DNA from: Symbiodinium natans
Lineage: Eukaryota; Sar; Dinophyceae; Suessiales; Symbiodiniaceae
Assembly: GCA_905221605.1 (NCBI GenBank)
Contig: CAJNDS010002148.1
Location: 462,046-526,045, forward strand
DNA length: 64,000 nucleotides
Direction: 5' to 3'
Within the stretch, counting starts at the first letter, position 1, and each line of letters begins with the position of its first letter. Positions 1-9,200 of the stretch are shown here, one piece after another. Made by a program: the position numbers and the translations under genes. Below the pieces are notes generated by a model that worked only from the letters and a program-made list of their open reading frames with translations, did no database searches and was not told the origin of the DNA.

Positions 1-1095
1 GTTGGGGTGTTAGGGAGTTAGGGTTAATATAGGGTTTAGGGTTAGGGTGTTAGGGTGTTAGGGTCTTAGGGTGTTAGGGTTTATATAGTGTTCATATAGG
101 GTTTGTATAGGGTTTATATAGGGTTTATATAGGGTTTAGGGTTTCTGTAGGGTTTATATAGGGTTTATATAGGGTTTATATAGGGTTTATATAGGGTTTA
201 TATAGGGCTTATATAGGGCTTATATAGGGTTTATATAGGGTTTAACCCTAAACCCTAAACCCTAAACCCTAAACCCTAAACCCTAAACCCTATAGGGTTT
301 AGGGTGAAGGTTGGTGTCTTGCAGGTGTCGCACATCGGTAAGCTGAGCGGGCGTCGCAGCGGCAGGCACCTGACAAGTGCCCTTGGCTGCTCTGGCGCCC
401 CAAATCCAAGCGCGAAGCCACATAGACCCTAAAGCCTACAGGGTTCTTTTCAGGGGGGGGTTCAAGGGGGGTTTAGGGTTTAGGGTTTAGGTTTTAGGGT
501 TTAGGGTTTAGGGTGTAGGGTGTAGGGTTTAGGGCTAGGCCAATTTTCCTTAGGGCCTGCGTAGTTAATCTGTAACCTTTTTTAGGGTTTAGGGTTTAGG
601 GGTTTTTTGGGTAGATATAATCATCCGGACCAATTTTGGGCCAAGGTATTCATGCTTAGCCATGCCTTCGAGACCGCCCCATCAACGGACAGTCCCGTCC
701 CAAACTTCTTACAGGGAGAGGTCCTTCCTACTATTTAGGGGTGAGCGCGTATAGGGATTCCAACCAGACCCGGTTTAGGACATGTTTTTGTTCGATTTCT
801 CCTAGGGCTTCAATGCTGAATTCTAGAACTACTGCAAACCTTAAAGCCTAAACAAGCTTTTTGGTGATGATAGGGGTTGCAATCGAAATCGCCCTCCACA
901 TCGAGCAAGGCCTAAACAAGATCGGCAGAAATTGTAAGGCCTAGGGCCCCCAACCCCTAAACCCGAAACCCCAAAGCCCAAACCCCGAAACCCCAGACCC
1001 TAAACCCTCAACCCCTAACCCTAAACCCGAAACCCAGAGGATCGTGGGTGGCGCCTCCCTCCTGGCTTTGCTCCGGGGGAAGCTCCAGCGAGGCA
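1..1095. repeat. Telomere-type repeat mosaic with unique spacers
   Basis: Short runs of TTTAGGG and CCCTAAA and variants (TTCAGGG, GTTAGGG) alternate with GC-rich unique stretches. At about 241-292 a CCCTAAA run follows TTTATATAGGG-type repeats head to head. A unique stretch at 325-430 follows a CAG that could be a splice acceptor and stays open in one + frame; 600-940 is unique sequence with no recognisable gene. The short, degenerate, orientation-switching arrays do not look like a real chromosome end. Confidence 0.75.
88..247 (+). repeat. 11-bp variant telomere-type tandem array
   Basis: The unit GGGTTTATATA repeats about a dozen times, with single-base variants such as TTCATATA and CTTATATA. 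It reads as TTTAGGG expanded by four bases. It is directly followed by an inverted CCCTAAA run. Confidence 0.8.
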
Positions 1096-1104
1096 CTGGG
1101 TCTT

Positions 1105-1855
1105 TGGGTTTACTACATCTTAATAATTCCTGCATTTGGGATCATTTCCATAATAATTTCTGGGATTTTACAATTAATAATCTTTGGTAACCAATCAATG
1201 ATCTTTGCCATGTCATCTATTTCTCTTCTTGGAAGTCTTGTTTGGGGGCATCATATGTATACTGTAGGTTTAGAAAGTGATACAAGAGCTTATTTTACAG
1301 GAGTTACAATCTTAATATCCTTACCAACTGGTACAAAAATCTTTAATTGGCTTTGTACATATCTTGGAAATCCACCATTATTACACCTTCGAATAAGTTC
1401 TGTCTTCTTCTCACATCTCTTTTTTATTAATGTTTACTATAGGTGGTTCTACAGGAATAATTCTTGGAAATGCTGCAGTAGATCTAGGATTACATGATAC
1501 ATATTATGTTGTAGCACATTTTCATTTTGTTCTTTCTTTAGGAGCTATAATTTCTATCTTCTCCGGAATAATTTTTAATGGAGAAAAGATTGTTGGTACT
1601 AAGAATTTATTACTTTCATCCTCTAGTACACTTTCTCTTTTTCATCTACATTTAATATTTATTGGTATTCTTCTTGCCTTTTCCCCAATGCATTTCTTAG
1701 GATTTAATGTTATGCCAAGAAGAATCCCATCCTTTCCAGATTCTTTTAATTCCTGGAATTCCCTGTCATCTATTGGATCAGGAATAACTTTCCTATCTTT
1801 TGGTTGTTTTACTATTAAGGGGGCTTTTGTAATAATAATATTGTGGCCCCCTTAA
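1105..1855 (+). pseudogene. cox1: NUMT: cox1 C-terminal half, frameshifted
   Basis: This is a fragment of cytochrome c oxidase subunit I, the mitochondrial terminal oxidase subunit. The reading starts at [10 protein letters not shown], runs through [19 protein letters not shown] and [13 protein letters not shown], then shifts frame and continues with [19 protein letters not shown] and [10 protein letters not shown], which carry the conserved haem and copper histidines. The N-terminal half is absent. The frame changes at a six-T run (1420-1425). The natural C-terminus is replaced by a hairpin at 1815-1855. It lies among telomere-type repeats and is much more AT-rich than its surroundings, so it is best read as mitochondrial DNA inserted in the nucleus. 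A misassembled organelle read is the alternative. The gene identity is certain; the NUMT status is inferred. Confidence 0.85.
1815..1855. repeat. 10-bp inverted repeat at the end of the cox1 fragment
   Basis: TTAAGGGGGC (1815-1824) and GCCCCCTTAA (1846-1855) form a perfect stem with a 21-base AT-rich loop. GC-clamped hairpins of this kind are known in non-coding dinoflagellate mitochondrial DNA. Here it truncates cox1, so a recombined mitochondrial molecule was probably the source. Confidence 0.7.
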
Positions 1856-2095
1856 AATCCTTTGTTTCACTTCGTTCTCTCCATTATTGTATTTCGCGCG
1901 TCTTAAATTCCTTGCAAATACAATAATTGAGTTCACTGTTCGCAAGCTCACCATTAGTATTATAAGGTGTACTAGGAAATATATTTTTATGTATGGGTAT
2001 TGTAATTCCTAAGAAACAGCAAAAATTACAATTGTTGGGTACTTTACTTCCTAAGAAACAGCTAAAATGTCATGTTTGCTAGGGTTCCAAGTTCA
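1856..2095. other. Probable mitochondrial non-coding sequence attached to the cox1 fragment
   Basis: AT-rich sequence continues past cox1 to about 2095, where GC-rich nuclear sequence resumes. It has a direct repeat of CCTAAGAAACAGC at about 2011 and 2051. Fragmented mitochondrial rRNA pieces are possible but I cannot identify one. Confidence 0.35.
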
Positions 2096-2681
2096 GTACA
2101 GTTTAGGGTTTGTGATTGGGTGTAGGAGTCTAGGGTCTGGTTAATCAGGGGGCATGTAGGGCCTTTATTTCATTTGTCTAGGTTTTGGGTTCCTTTATAA
2201 GCCCTGTAAGCCAACGAGAATACCTTTCTGTACCTAGCTTGCTCTTCGGTCGAGTTTAGGACGAGCAGTTGGGTTTGGGCTCTCATGCGCCCATGGGCTG
2301 GCGACGTTTTGCTCGCTCGTTTCTTTGTTTTTTCTTGGGGGGTGTCAGGGTTTCGGGCTTAAGGCTTGGGGCTTTGGATTTGGGGTTTGGGGTTTAGGGC
2401 TTGAGGTTTCGAGTTTAGGGTGTGATTTTGGGGAGGGGTGGGGGTGGTGGTACCCTTAACAGAAGCCTCCGTATTCTAGCAATACCCCTTTGAGGCCCAA
2501 ACGACCCCCCACAGGGCCAGAAGGCTCGAACAGCTTTTTTGGTGCCTTGGTACCCAGAACAGCCAGAGACACCCTAAGACCGAAACCCTAAGCCCTAAAC
2601 CCAAAAACCTGAACCCTGAACCCTGAACCCTGAACCCTGAACCCTAAACCTGACGGGTGCTGCCCTTGATTCCCGCAACAG

Positions 2682-2717
2682 CAGGTGGCCCTCCTGGAGC
2701 AAGGGCTGTCACAACCC
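2682..2717 (+). CDS. Candidate exon, TMEM43-like gene
   Basis: A 36-base window preceded by CAACAG (acceptor-like) and followed by GTAAGC (donor-like) translates without stop to QVALLEQGLSQP, exactly 12 codons. In the TMEM43 family a short strand of the type V-x-x-x-x-x-G-x-S precedes an E-L/M-F motif; this exon and the next fit that order. The flanks are CCCTAAA arrays, which would then be intronic. Too short to identify alone. Confidence 0.4.
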
Positions 2718-3273
2718 GTAAGCCCTAAACCCTAAACCCTAGACCCTAGACCCTAGACCCCCTGAACCCTGAACCCTAAACCCTAAACCCTAAACCCTGA
2801 ACCCTGAACCCTGAACCCTAAACCCTAAACCCTAAACCCTAGACCCCAACCCCTCCCGCACGAAAGGTCGACCTCTTCAGTGAAGGGCTCGTCTCTGCTC
2901 AGGCGCGCGCTGAACTGCGAAGGGGGCTTTAGGGGCCCCAAGTCCCGCAGCTTTGCGTTGAAGGTTCCTCCCCGGGTTTAGGGTTTAGGGTTTAGGGTTT
3001 AGGGTTCAGGGTTCAGGGTTTAGCGTTAAGGGTTTAGGGTAGGGTTTCGGGCCTCGTATCCCTATTCATCACACACTTCTCCTGTACATGCGTACATGCA
3101 TGCATGTAGGGGCTTGCTGAAACGGGGGGGGGGGGGGGCCTTATTGGGGCAATTACGATTAAGGGGATTCCACTATCTGGCGATTTGCACAAGACGTCCC
3201 TGATTGTCGTCAACCCTCACAGACATGCATGTACACGCATGCATGGGAGGGGCTTGCGTATCATGTATGGCAG

Positions 3274-3339
3274 GAGTTGATATCGGTGGCGGAGAGCGAC
3301 AACATGCTTCCCAGCTGCACGAGAGGGTCCTTGAGACAG
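3274..3339 (+). CDS. Candidate exon, TMEM43-like gene
   Basis: After TGGCAG the window reads ELISVAESDNMLPSCTRG onwards for 22 codons to a CAG followed by GGGTTTAGGG. The acidic E-L-I...AESDN stretch fits the segment that in TMEM43 proteins comes just before the N...TW-x-LR-x-x-G block found in the next window. Splice sites are approximate. Confidence 0.35.
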
Positions 3340-3910
3340 GGGTTTAGGTTAGGGTTTAGGGTTTAGGGTTGAGGGTTTAGGGTTTAGGGTTTAGGGTTTA
3401 GGGTTCAGGGTTCAGGGTTCAGGGTTCAGGGTTCAGGGTTTAGGGTTGAGGGTTTAGGGTTTAGGGTTGAGCTCAACTCCCAACCCATTTAGTCCCTAAG
3501 CACCTATCGCTAAACGCCTAACCCTACATGAACTCTTAGCCCCTTAAACCATTCAAAGCCCTTACAAAAAAGGGGTGGAGTTGAGGGTTTTAGGAATTCT
3601 TAGATAAGTTGTTGCTGGGGTGTGTGGTTAGGGTTTCGGGTTTGCCTTAAGAACCCGCAAGATACTTTCTTGTAGGTTACCTAAGAATCCTACAAGGGAC
3701 TTTGCAGTAATGACCTACGAAGATGTAGGGTTGGGGTTGAGGGTTTAGGGTTTAGGCCTGAGGCCGCAGGAGATGAGGTTGCGAACCCTAAACCCTAAAC
3801 CCTAGCCCTAAACCCTAAACCCTAGACCCTAGACCCTAAACCCTAAACCCTAAACCCTAAACCCTAAACCATAAACCCTAGCCCTAAACCCTAAACCCCA
3901 ATTCGCGGAG

Positions 3911-3992
3911 GACTTCTACCTGGCTGATGCGAGCACTCGGCGTGTGCCTGACCGTGACGGGCGTGATCATGTTCTTGCCCCTCTTTGGCAGA
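3911..3992 (+). CDS. Candidate exon, TMEM43-like gene, transmembrane segment
   Basis: The window follows GCGGAG and reads TSTWLMRALGVCLTVTGV and on to MFLPLFG. The TW-L-M-R-x-L-G followed by a hydrophobic helix ending in P-L is the signature I associate with the C-terminal membrane domain of TMEM43 (DUF1625), an inner nuclear membrane/ER protein. TTTAGGG repeats begin straight after the exon. The next matching exon lies beyond the LINE at 12.2 kb. The family call rests on recalled motif similarity only. Confidence 0.45.
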
Positions 3993-4387
3993 GGTTTAGG
4001 GTTTAGGGTTTAGGGTTTAGGGTTTAGCGTTTAGGGTTTAGGGTTAGGGTTGCAGGGGGTTCATGGGGGGGGTACCTATAAGCAACCTTAGGGAAGCTTA
4101 GGGAGCTTTAGAACGCTTTAACGATAGGCCCCTTGCTCTTGTTTCAGGGGTATAAGGAAGGACCCCTAGAAGGGTCCCGTAATCTTATCCCTCCAAAAAC
4201 CTAAGTAGACATAGCCTGTACGGTCCCTCATAAGGGCCCCTCCTTTAGTCCATTGATTTACTCAACCCTAAGTCCTACACCCTAAACCCTAAACCCTAAA
4301 CCCTAAACCCTAAACCCTAAACCCTAAACCCTAAACCCTAAACCCTGGAAAGAGGCATTTGGCTGCCAGCAGTGCACGTGCATCAGG

Positions 4388-6091
4388 ATGGAGTGTTTGT
4401 GGTTACGAATTTTTCTTTTAGGGTCATTTAGGGCCCTTTTCGTCGTTAATGCTTTTCAGGGTAGGGAGCTGCACGGGCAGGTTACACCGCCGAAGAGCGG
4501 ACTAGAACCGAGTGCAGCCATGTCCAAGCCTACCAGCGCTGCCCAGCAAGCCGAACTGGCGCGGTCCACACAGGCGTACACCGCCCAGAGGCAGCTGGCG
4601 ACGTCGGAAGTTTTCGCCGCGCAGCAGCGGCTCTGGATGGAAGAGAGGCGCAAGAGGGGCCCACCATCCACGACGATCTCCTCGCTCAACACGCCGGCCG
4701 AAGACGACGAGATGCAGCAAGACGCAGAGCCATCGCGCCAGGCTACACCGCAGCCGGCCACATCGCTCTTTCAGCCCATCCCGGTGGAGGGTCAGGCCGC
4801 CTTCAGTATGACAGCTGCGCAAGCGGGGGTGGATATCAACGACCACACCGCCGTTCGCAACTACATGAGCGAGAAAGTCACCACCAGACAGCAGGTCCTG
4901 GAAACCATTCGCAACTATCATGTTGGAGTAATCCGCCCCGAAGTTTACCACCTGATCAGCCAGGTCGAGCTTGTCATCGCGGGCCTGGACGACCGACTGG
5001 TTAAAACGCAGGACAATCTCAACTGGATGGTGAGTGACAACCGTGCGCAGCAGAAGAGAGAAGCAGGGCTCATGGTCGTTCTCACCGGCTTCGACCCGAA
5101 GATGGACCCTACGCAACGGCTCGAACACATCAACTGGATGATGGGGCAGGTGGAAGAGATCAAGCAGTTCCTGGTCCAGAGGATGTACAACGCCTCGGAC
5201 CAGGTCCGACTGTGGTTTCTGCAGGCTTTGCAGACAGACCCCAGTACACCGCCGGCCGGGGAAGGGAAGTGGTCGACGGTTACAACGCTCCAGTTCAAGG
5301 CCTGGGACCTGCGCCGCGCCTTCATGACTGCATATGGGGGAGGAGGAGGTACACCGCTTTGGGGCCCGCAAGGGCCAGTCAAGGGCTTCCACATCCGCTG
5401 TACACCGTCGTCGCCGCAGTTTCAGCGCAAGCTGGAGCTACCAGTGAGAGCGATTCTCTTCATGCTTAATAAGCATGCGGAGATGAAGTCTACACCGCCC
5501 AGTCCAATGTTGATTTTGTGGCGGACCCTTACTCTGATGCACCCGGATTGTGGCCGCGAATTCGACGAAAGGGCCACAGCCTGGGCTCGCATGATTTATT
5601 TCACCCAAAATGGGGAATTCAGGGGAAGGCTCGAAATCACGGCTGACCTGGCGGATATCGTCAAAGCTAAACCGCCGGAGGACGCAGAGGAAGCCACCCT
5701 CTGGGACTTTTCCTGGAATTCGGTTGCCTTTGGCATTCAGGCAGAGTTGGACAAGGCCGAAAAGGCCATCATGCAAGAGGCCCAGGCCAAAGCCAAGGGC
5801 TCCAGCAAAGGGTGGTCGATCGGAAAGGGTAAAACGCACTGGTCCAATTGCTTCATTTACTCATCGGAGTACAACCCTTTCCCGATACCCATGTCCCTAG
5901 AAGTTGTAGAGAGCGTCAGCTACAGTTGGGATGAGTATTGTGACAAAACCAATACCACCGACAAGAAGTGTGGTAGCTACTCCACGGGCACGATTTGTGG
6001 CGCCCCGCCAACGGCTACACCGCCAGCCGGAGAGCAGACAGAGCTTTCTAAGGCTGCGCCCAAAGGAGCGAGGGAGTCGGGTCGCCGTTGA
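4388..6091 (+). CDS. LINE ORF1 (gag-like RNA-binding protein, putative)
   Basis: The ORF gives 567 aa from 4388, but the first 44 residues are partly read from telomere-like DNA, so the ATG at 4520 (MSKPTSAAQQ) is the likelier start. The N-terminus is Ala/Gln-rich and charged. The middle (about residues 170-260) is helical with repeated Asn-Trp-Met motifs. A Gly-rich turn follows, then a Lys/Gly-rich segment (GSSKGWSIGKGKTH) that could bind nucleic acid, and an acidic, aromatic C-terminus with Cys pairs. I see no RRM or CCHC knuckle. In LINEs, ORF1 coats the element RNA in a cytoplasmic RNP; that role is inferred from position. The ORF ends at TGA (6089-6091), with the same frame open directly after it into ORF2. 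Confidence 0.6.
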   Translation: MECLWLRIFLLGSFRALFVVNAFQGRELHGQVTPPKSGLEPSAAMSKPTSAAQQAELARSTQAYTAQRQLATSEVFAAQQRLWMEERRKRGPPSTTISSLNTPAEDDEMQQDAEPSRQATPQPATSLFQPIPVEGQAAFSMTAAQAGVDINDHTAVRNYMSEKVTTRQQVLETIRNYHVGVIRPEVYHLISQVELVIAGLDDRLVKTQDNLNWMVSDNRAQQKREAGLMVVLTGFDPKMDPTQRLEHINWMMGQVEEIKQFLVQRMYNASDQVRLWFLQALQTDPSTPPAGEGKWSTVTTLQFKAWDLRRAFMTAYGGGGGTPLWGPQGPVKGFHIRCTPSSPQFQRKLELPVRAILFMLNKHAEMKSTPPSPMLILWRTLTLMHPDCGREFDERATAWARMIYFTQNGEFRGRLEITADLADIVKAKPPEDAEEATLWDFSWNSVAFGIQAELDKAEKAIMQEAQAKAKGSSKGWSIGKGKTHWSNCFIYSSEYNPFPIPMSLEVVESVSYSWDEYCDKTNTTDKKCGSYSTGTICGAPPTATPPAGEQTELSKAAPKGARESGRR

Positions 6092-6214
6092 TGGTTTCTT
6101 TCGGCAATTTGCCACATTCGCACTGGCCAGTCCTGGAATACACCGCAGCCCCGGTGCAGTTGGACCACACAATCCCCTCATTTAAGGCAGACGGGCCCAT
6201 TTGAAACTTTCTCA

Positions 6215-9200
6215 ATGCCCAGTCGCCGGTCCTTTTTTCAAGCGGGGCTGCCGGACCTCAAAAGGCCAGTTGCTAATTTGGGGCGAGCCCAAACAGGGGG
6301 CTACACCGCCCAAGTTGCATGTTTTGCCAGATGCAGGGCTGACATACCCCAGTACATAGGATGGGATAGATCCCCTCTTCGCAGAAGGCATTTTAGAAGA
6401 AGAAAGGCTAAACCTCCACAAAAGACCCAATTAGGACAGAGCCTCACATTCTTGGGTATAGGCATCCTCACTTGCTTTTATTACACTTCACCCAATAGGT
6501 CCTCAATGCTCATTATAGGCATGGATGCCCTCATATGCACACATTGCCTGGCCACACTGCTTCAAGCTGGACTTCACATCGCAGCTGCAAGTGCAAAAAG
6601 AGCTGGGGGCGGCTTTCAAATCTGGACTACACCGCCAGTAGATAGGAACATAGGGGACTCTTACAGGTACCTAGAGATTGTTCAAAACTCCCTAAATCAA
6701 CTCATGCATGCTCTGAATGGCAATGTTGTCACTATCTGTTTGGAGTCCTTAATAGGTCACCAACACCCCGAAATTACTGCAGCAGATCTCCCAGAGACTG
6801 AAGCTGACTTTCTTTCCCACAAGCTAAGCTTGAGCCGGAACTTTTTACTTAGTTGCAGGGTTCCACCTAAGCCAGGGGTGCCCCTCATACATCCAATTCC
6901 AGTTTTACCACAATTAGCCCCCAGACCCCGGCTACACCGCTCTGGTCGTAGGAGGGTTTTCAGAACTTCGCAAGGTTCCAAAATTTTCTTCAGCACCCAC
7001 AAAACCAGAATTCGGAATTTACATCATACTGCTAGTAAGCCTACACCGCCTCAACGAGGCTTGCCGGGTACTACCACGGTAGTCAACGAAGAGTGTCAAC
7101 CCCATGACCCTCCGCTTCATTCCCTTTTAGGTTGGGGTACCCAGTGCCGTCGCCTTCGCCGGAGATTATTCCGGCGTTGGCGAGGCACTGTTAGGGAAGG
7201 TATACCATCGGTGAGCTTGGGTAACCTACCGGTGAAGGAGAGTCAACCCTTGAAAGCAGAAGCCAGATGCAGGCGTACAAAAAATGTGGCTAGATTATTT
7301 CGACAATTAGTACTGAAAGCCGAAAACTCCTGTTCCAGGGAAAGGAAGATTCTCAAACCACAGACTACACCGCCTCTAGGGTATGGTCAGGTTTTGAGAG
7401 TGGTTGCTTTGAATGTTCAGTGCATGACGGAGTTACTTAAGCATCAGGAGGTATTAAACCTCCGGTCAGAACTATCGCTGGACATTCTCTTCCTAACTGA
7501 GACACACTCTACTTCCTACTACTCATTTCGTTCTAGTTCACACCTATTTATAGTCAATGGTACTCATAAAGATAAATGGTCAGGAGTAACCGCTGTCATC
7601 GCTCCAAAATTGATCCCATATGTCAAAAATGTTACACAGCATAGCTCAAGGATTCTACAGGTCACCATCGCGTCTTGTTCGGGGGATATCCACTTCATTG
7701 GGGTCTATGCCCCCCACGACAAATCCGACATTACCACCAAAAAGGAACCTTTCTGGAGTAAACTGCATGACATCACCTCAGCTATCCCTCTGCCGGAACC
7801 CTACTACATCATTGGGGACTGGAATGTAAGATTACAGGGTCGTTCAGAGGAAGAAAAAGACATCCTCGGACCACACATATACGGTAGGGGAAAGCAGTTC
7901 GCAAACACCCGAGACAATTCCAACCGCACGGAGTACACCGCCTTCCTTAGTAGTCAGGCCGCAGTGGACGCCCTTTCCTACAAACAGCCCAACCTCTTAA
8001 AACAAATAACCTACAGAGACAAACAAGCCCCGCCTCGCTCGTGGGACCAATTCATCTCAGACGAACTAGGATGGTTGCAACTTTGGGACAAGGTTCAGGC
8101 CCTTCCAGCCCAAGAAGATGACCTCCTGGCTGTAGTAGGTACCATACGCAATTATTTAGGGGTAGATACCCTGCCTTTTCTGGGATCCTACGCCCCAGTA
8201 GTCGACCCTCTGAGATTTCAGAGCCTGGACCGGTTAGTGGTTGCTCGTAAATGGCTTCCCACAGTCCTGCAACTAAGAGCATTACATCACAAAGGCTTCC
8301 CTAGCGACCATTTCCCTCTCTTCGCAAAAATAAGAGTCAAGCTAGGTGCCCTACCAAAACCCCCCCCAGCTAAACCGCGCTACGCCTACAAATCAGATGA
8401 GTACACCGCTAAAACCTTTAACAGGGCTGTGAGGGCTCATTATGGAGCTACAACAGTATTAACCACGACTCAACATGGTGCTCCCAAACTTCAAGTATAT
8501 ACGGACGGATCGGGCAGCCGGGGCAAATGTAGTGCCACCACGCCGGCTGGTTGGGGCTATGTAGTTTTACAAGAACAAAAGGTCGTTCACGAAGCCTCGG
8601 GCCCTGTCTGCACTAACCAAAACGCCGCCCACTACCTAGGGGCCACAGTCGGTAGCAACAACACGGGTGAACTCACTGCCTGGCTCGAGGCCGCGCTCTA
8701 TCTCTTAGGTACCCCTGAATACGTGCCAAAAGCAGTCGAATTTTGCTACGATAGCAAATGGATGCATTCTATGGTTACGGGTACAGCCCGCCCAAAGCGA
8801 CATAAGGCTTTAGTTTACCTTTCAAAACGAGTACACCGCCTTCTCTCTAAACGTACCATAATCACCTGGCAGTGGGTCAAAGGTCACACGGGCAACCAGT
8901 ACAACGAAAAAGCGGATGAACTGGCGGAAACAGGGAAAACCACAGCGCAATTCCAAGGAGGACGCTCAGAGGCTCACACCTTTCTTTCCCCGGCTAACCT
9001 CCCTCATATAGAGGAGGCTCTTCCACCGCTCGAAGGCACACTAGATGAATCAAACAAACAACTGGTTAGCGCCTTGTTACAGGCGGAGGAAATTACCTTC
9101 CAACGTCAGGAATTCGCCCCTAGAGCAAACTGGATGCCACCAGAATTAGCCACCAGGCTGGAACAAATCAAAACTAGGCGCAGGGCGCATGATTACACCG

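Larger units (their letters stand above)
2096..4380. repeat. Telomere-type repeat mosaic between candidate exons
   Basis: CCCTAAA, CCCTGAA, TTTAGGG and TTCAGGG arrays lie at about 2610-2650, 2725-2845, 2978-3020, 3355-3470, 3785-3895, 3992-4050 and 4275-4345. Between them lie unique GC-rich windows, some listed separately as exons. A G-run sits at 3124-3138. The window 2864-2929 reads open as KVDLFSEGLVSAQARAEL and may be another exon. The last CCCTAAA array ends about 40 bases before the LINE ORF. Confidence 0.7.

Noticed and set aside
1..300. True chromosome end (telomere)
   Set aside because: Arrays are short, degenerate and inverted, and equally common across the window; genes continue on both sides.
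4456..6185. Overlapping minus-strand and alternate-frame ORFs across LINE ORF1 (for example 4502-5392 minus)
   Set aside because: Shadows of a GC-rich coding frame; no domains, and the plus frame continues into a recognisable pol.
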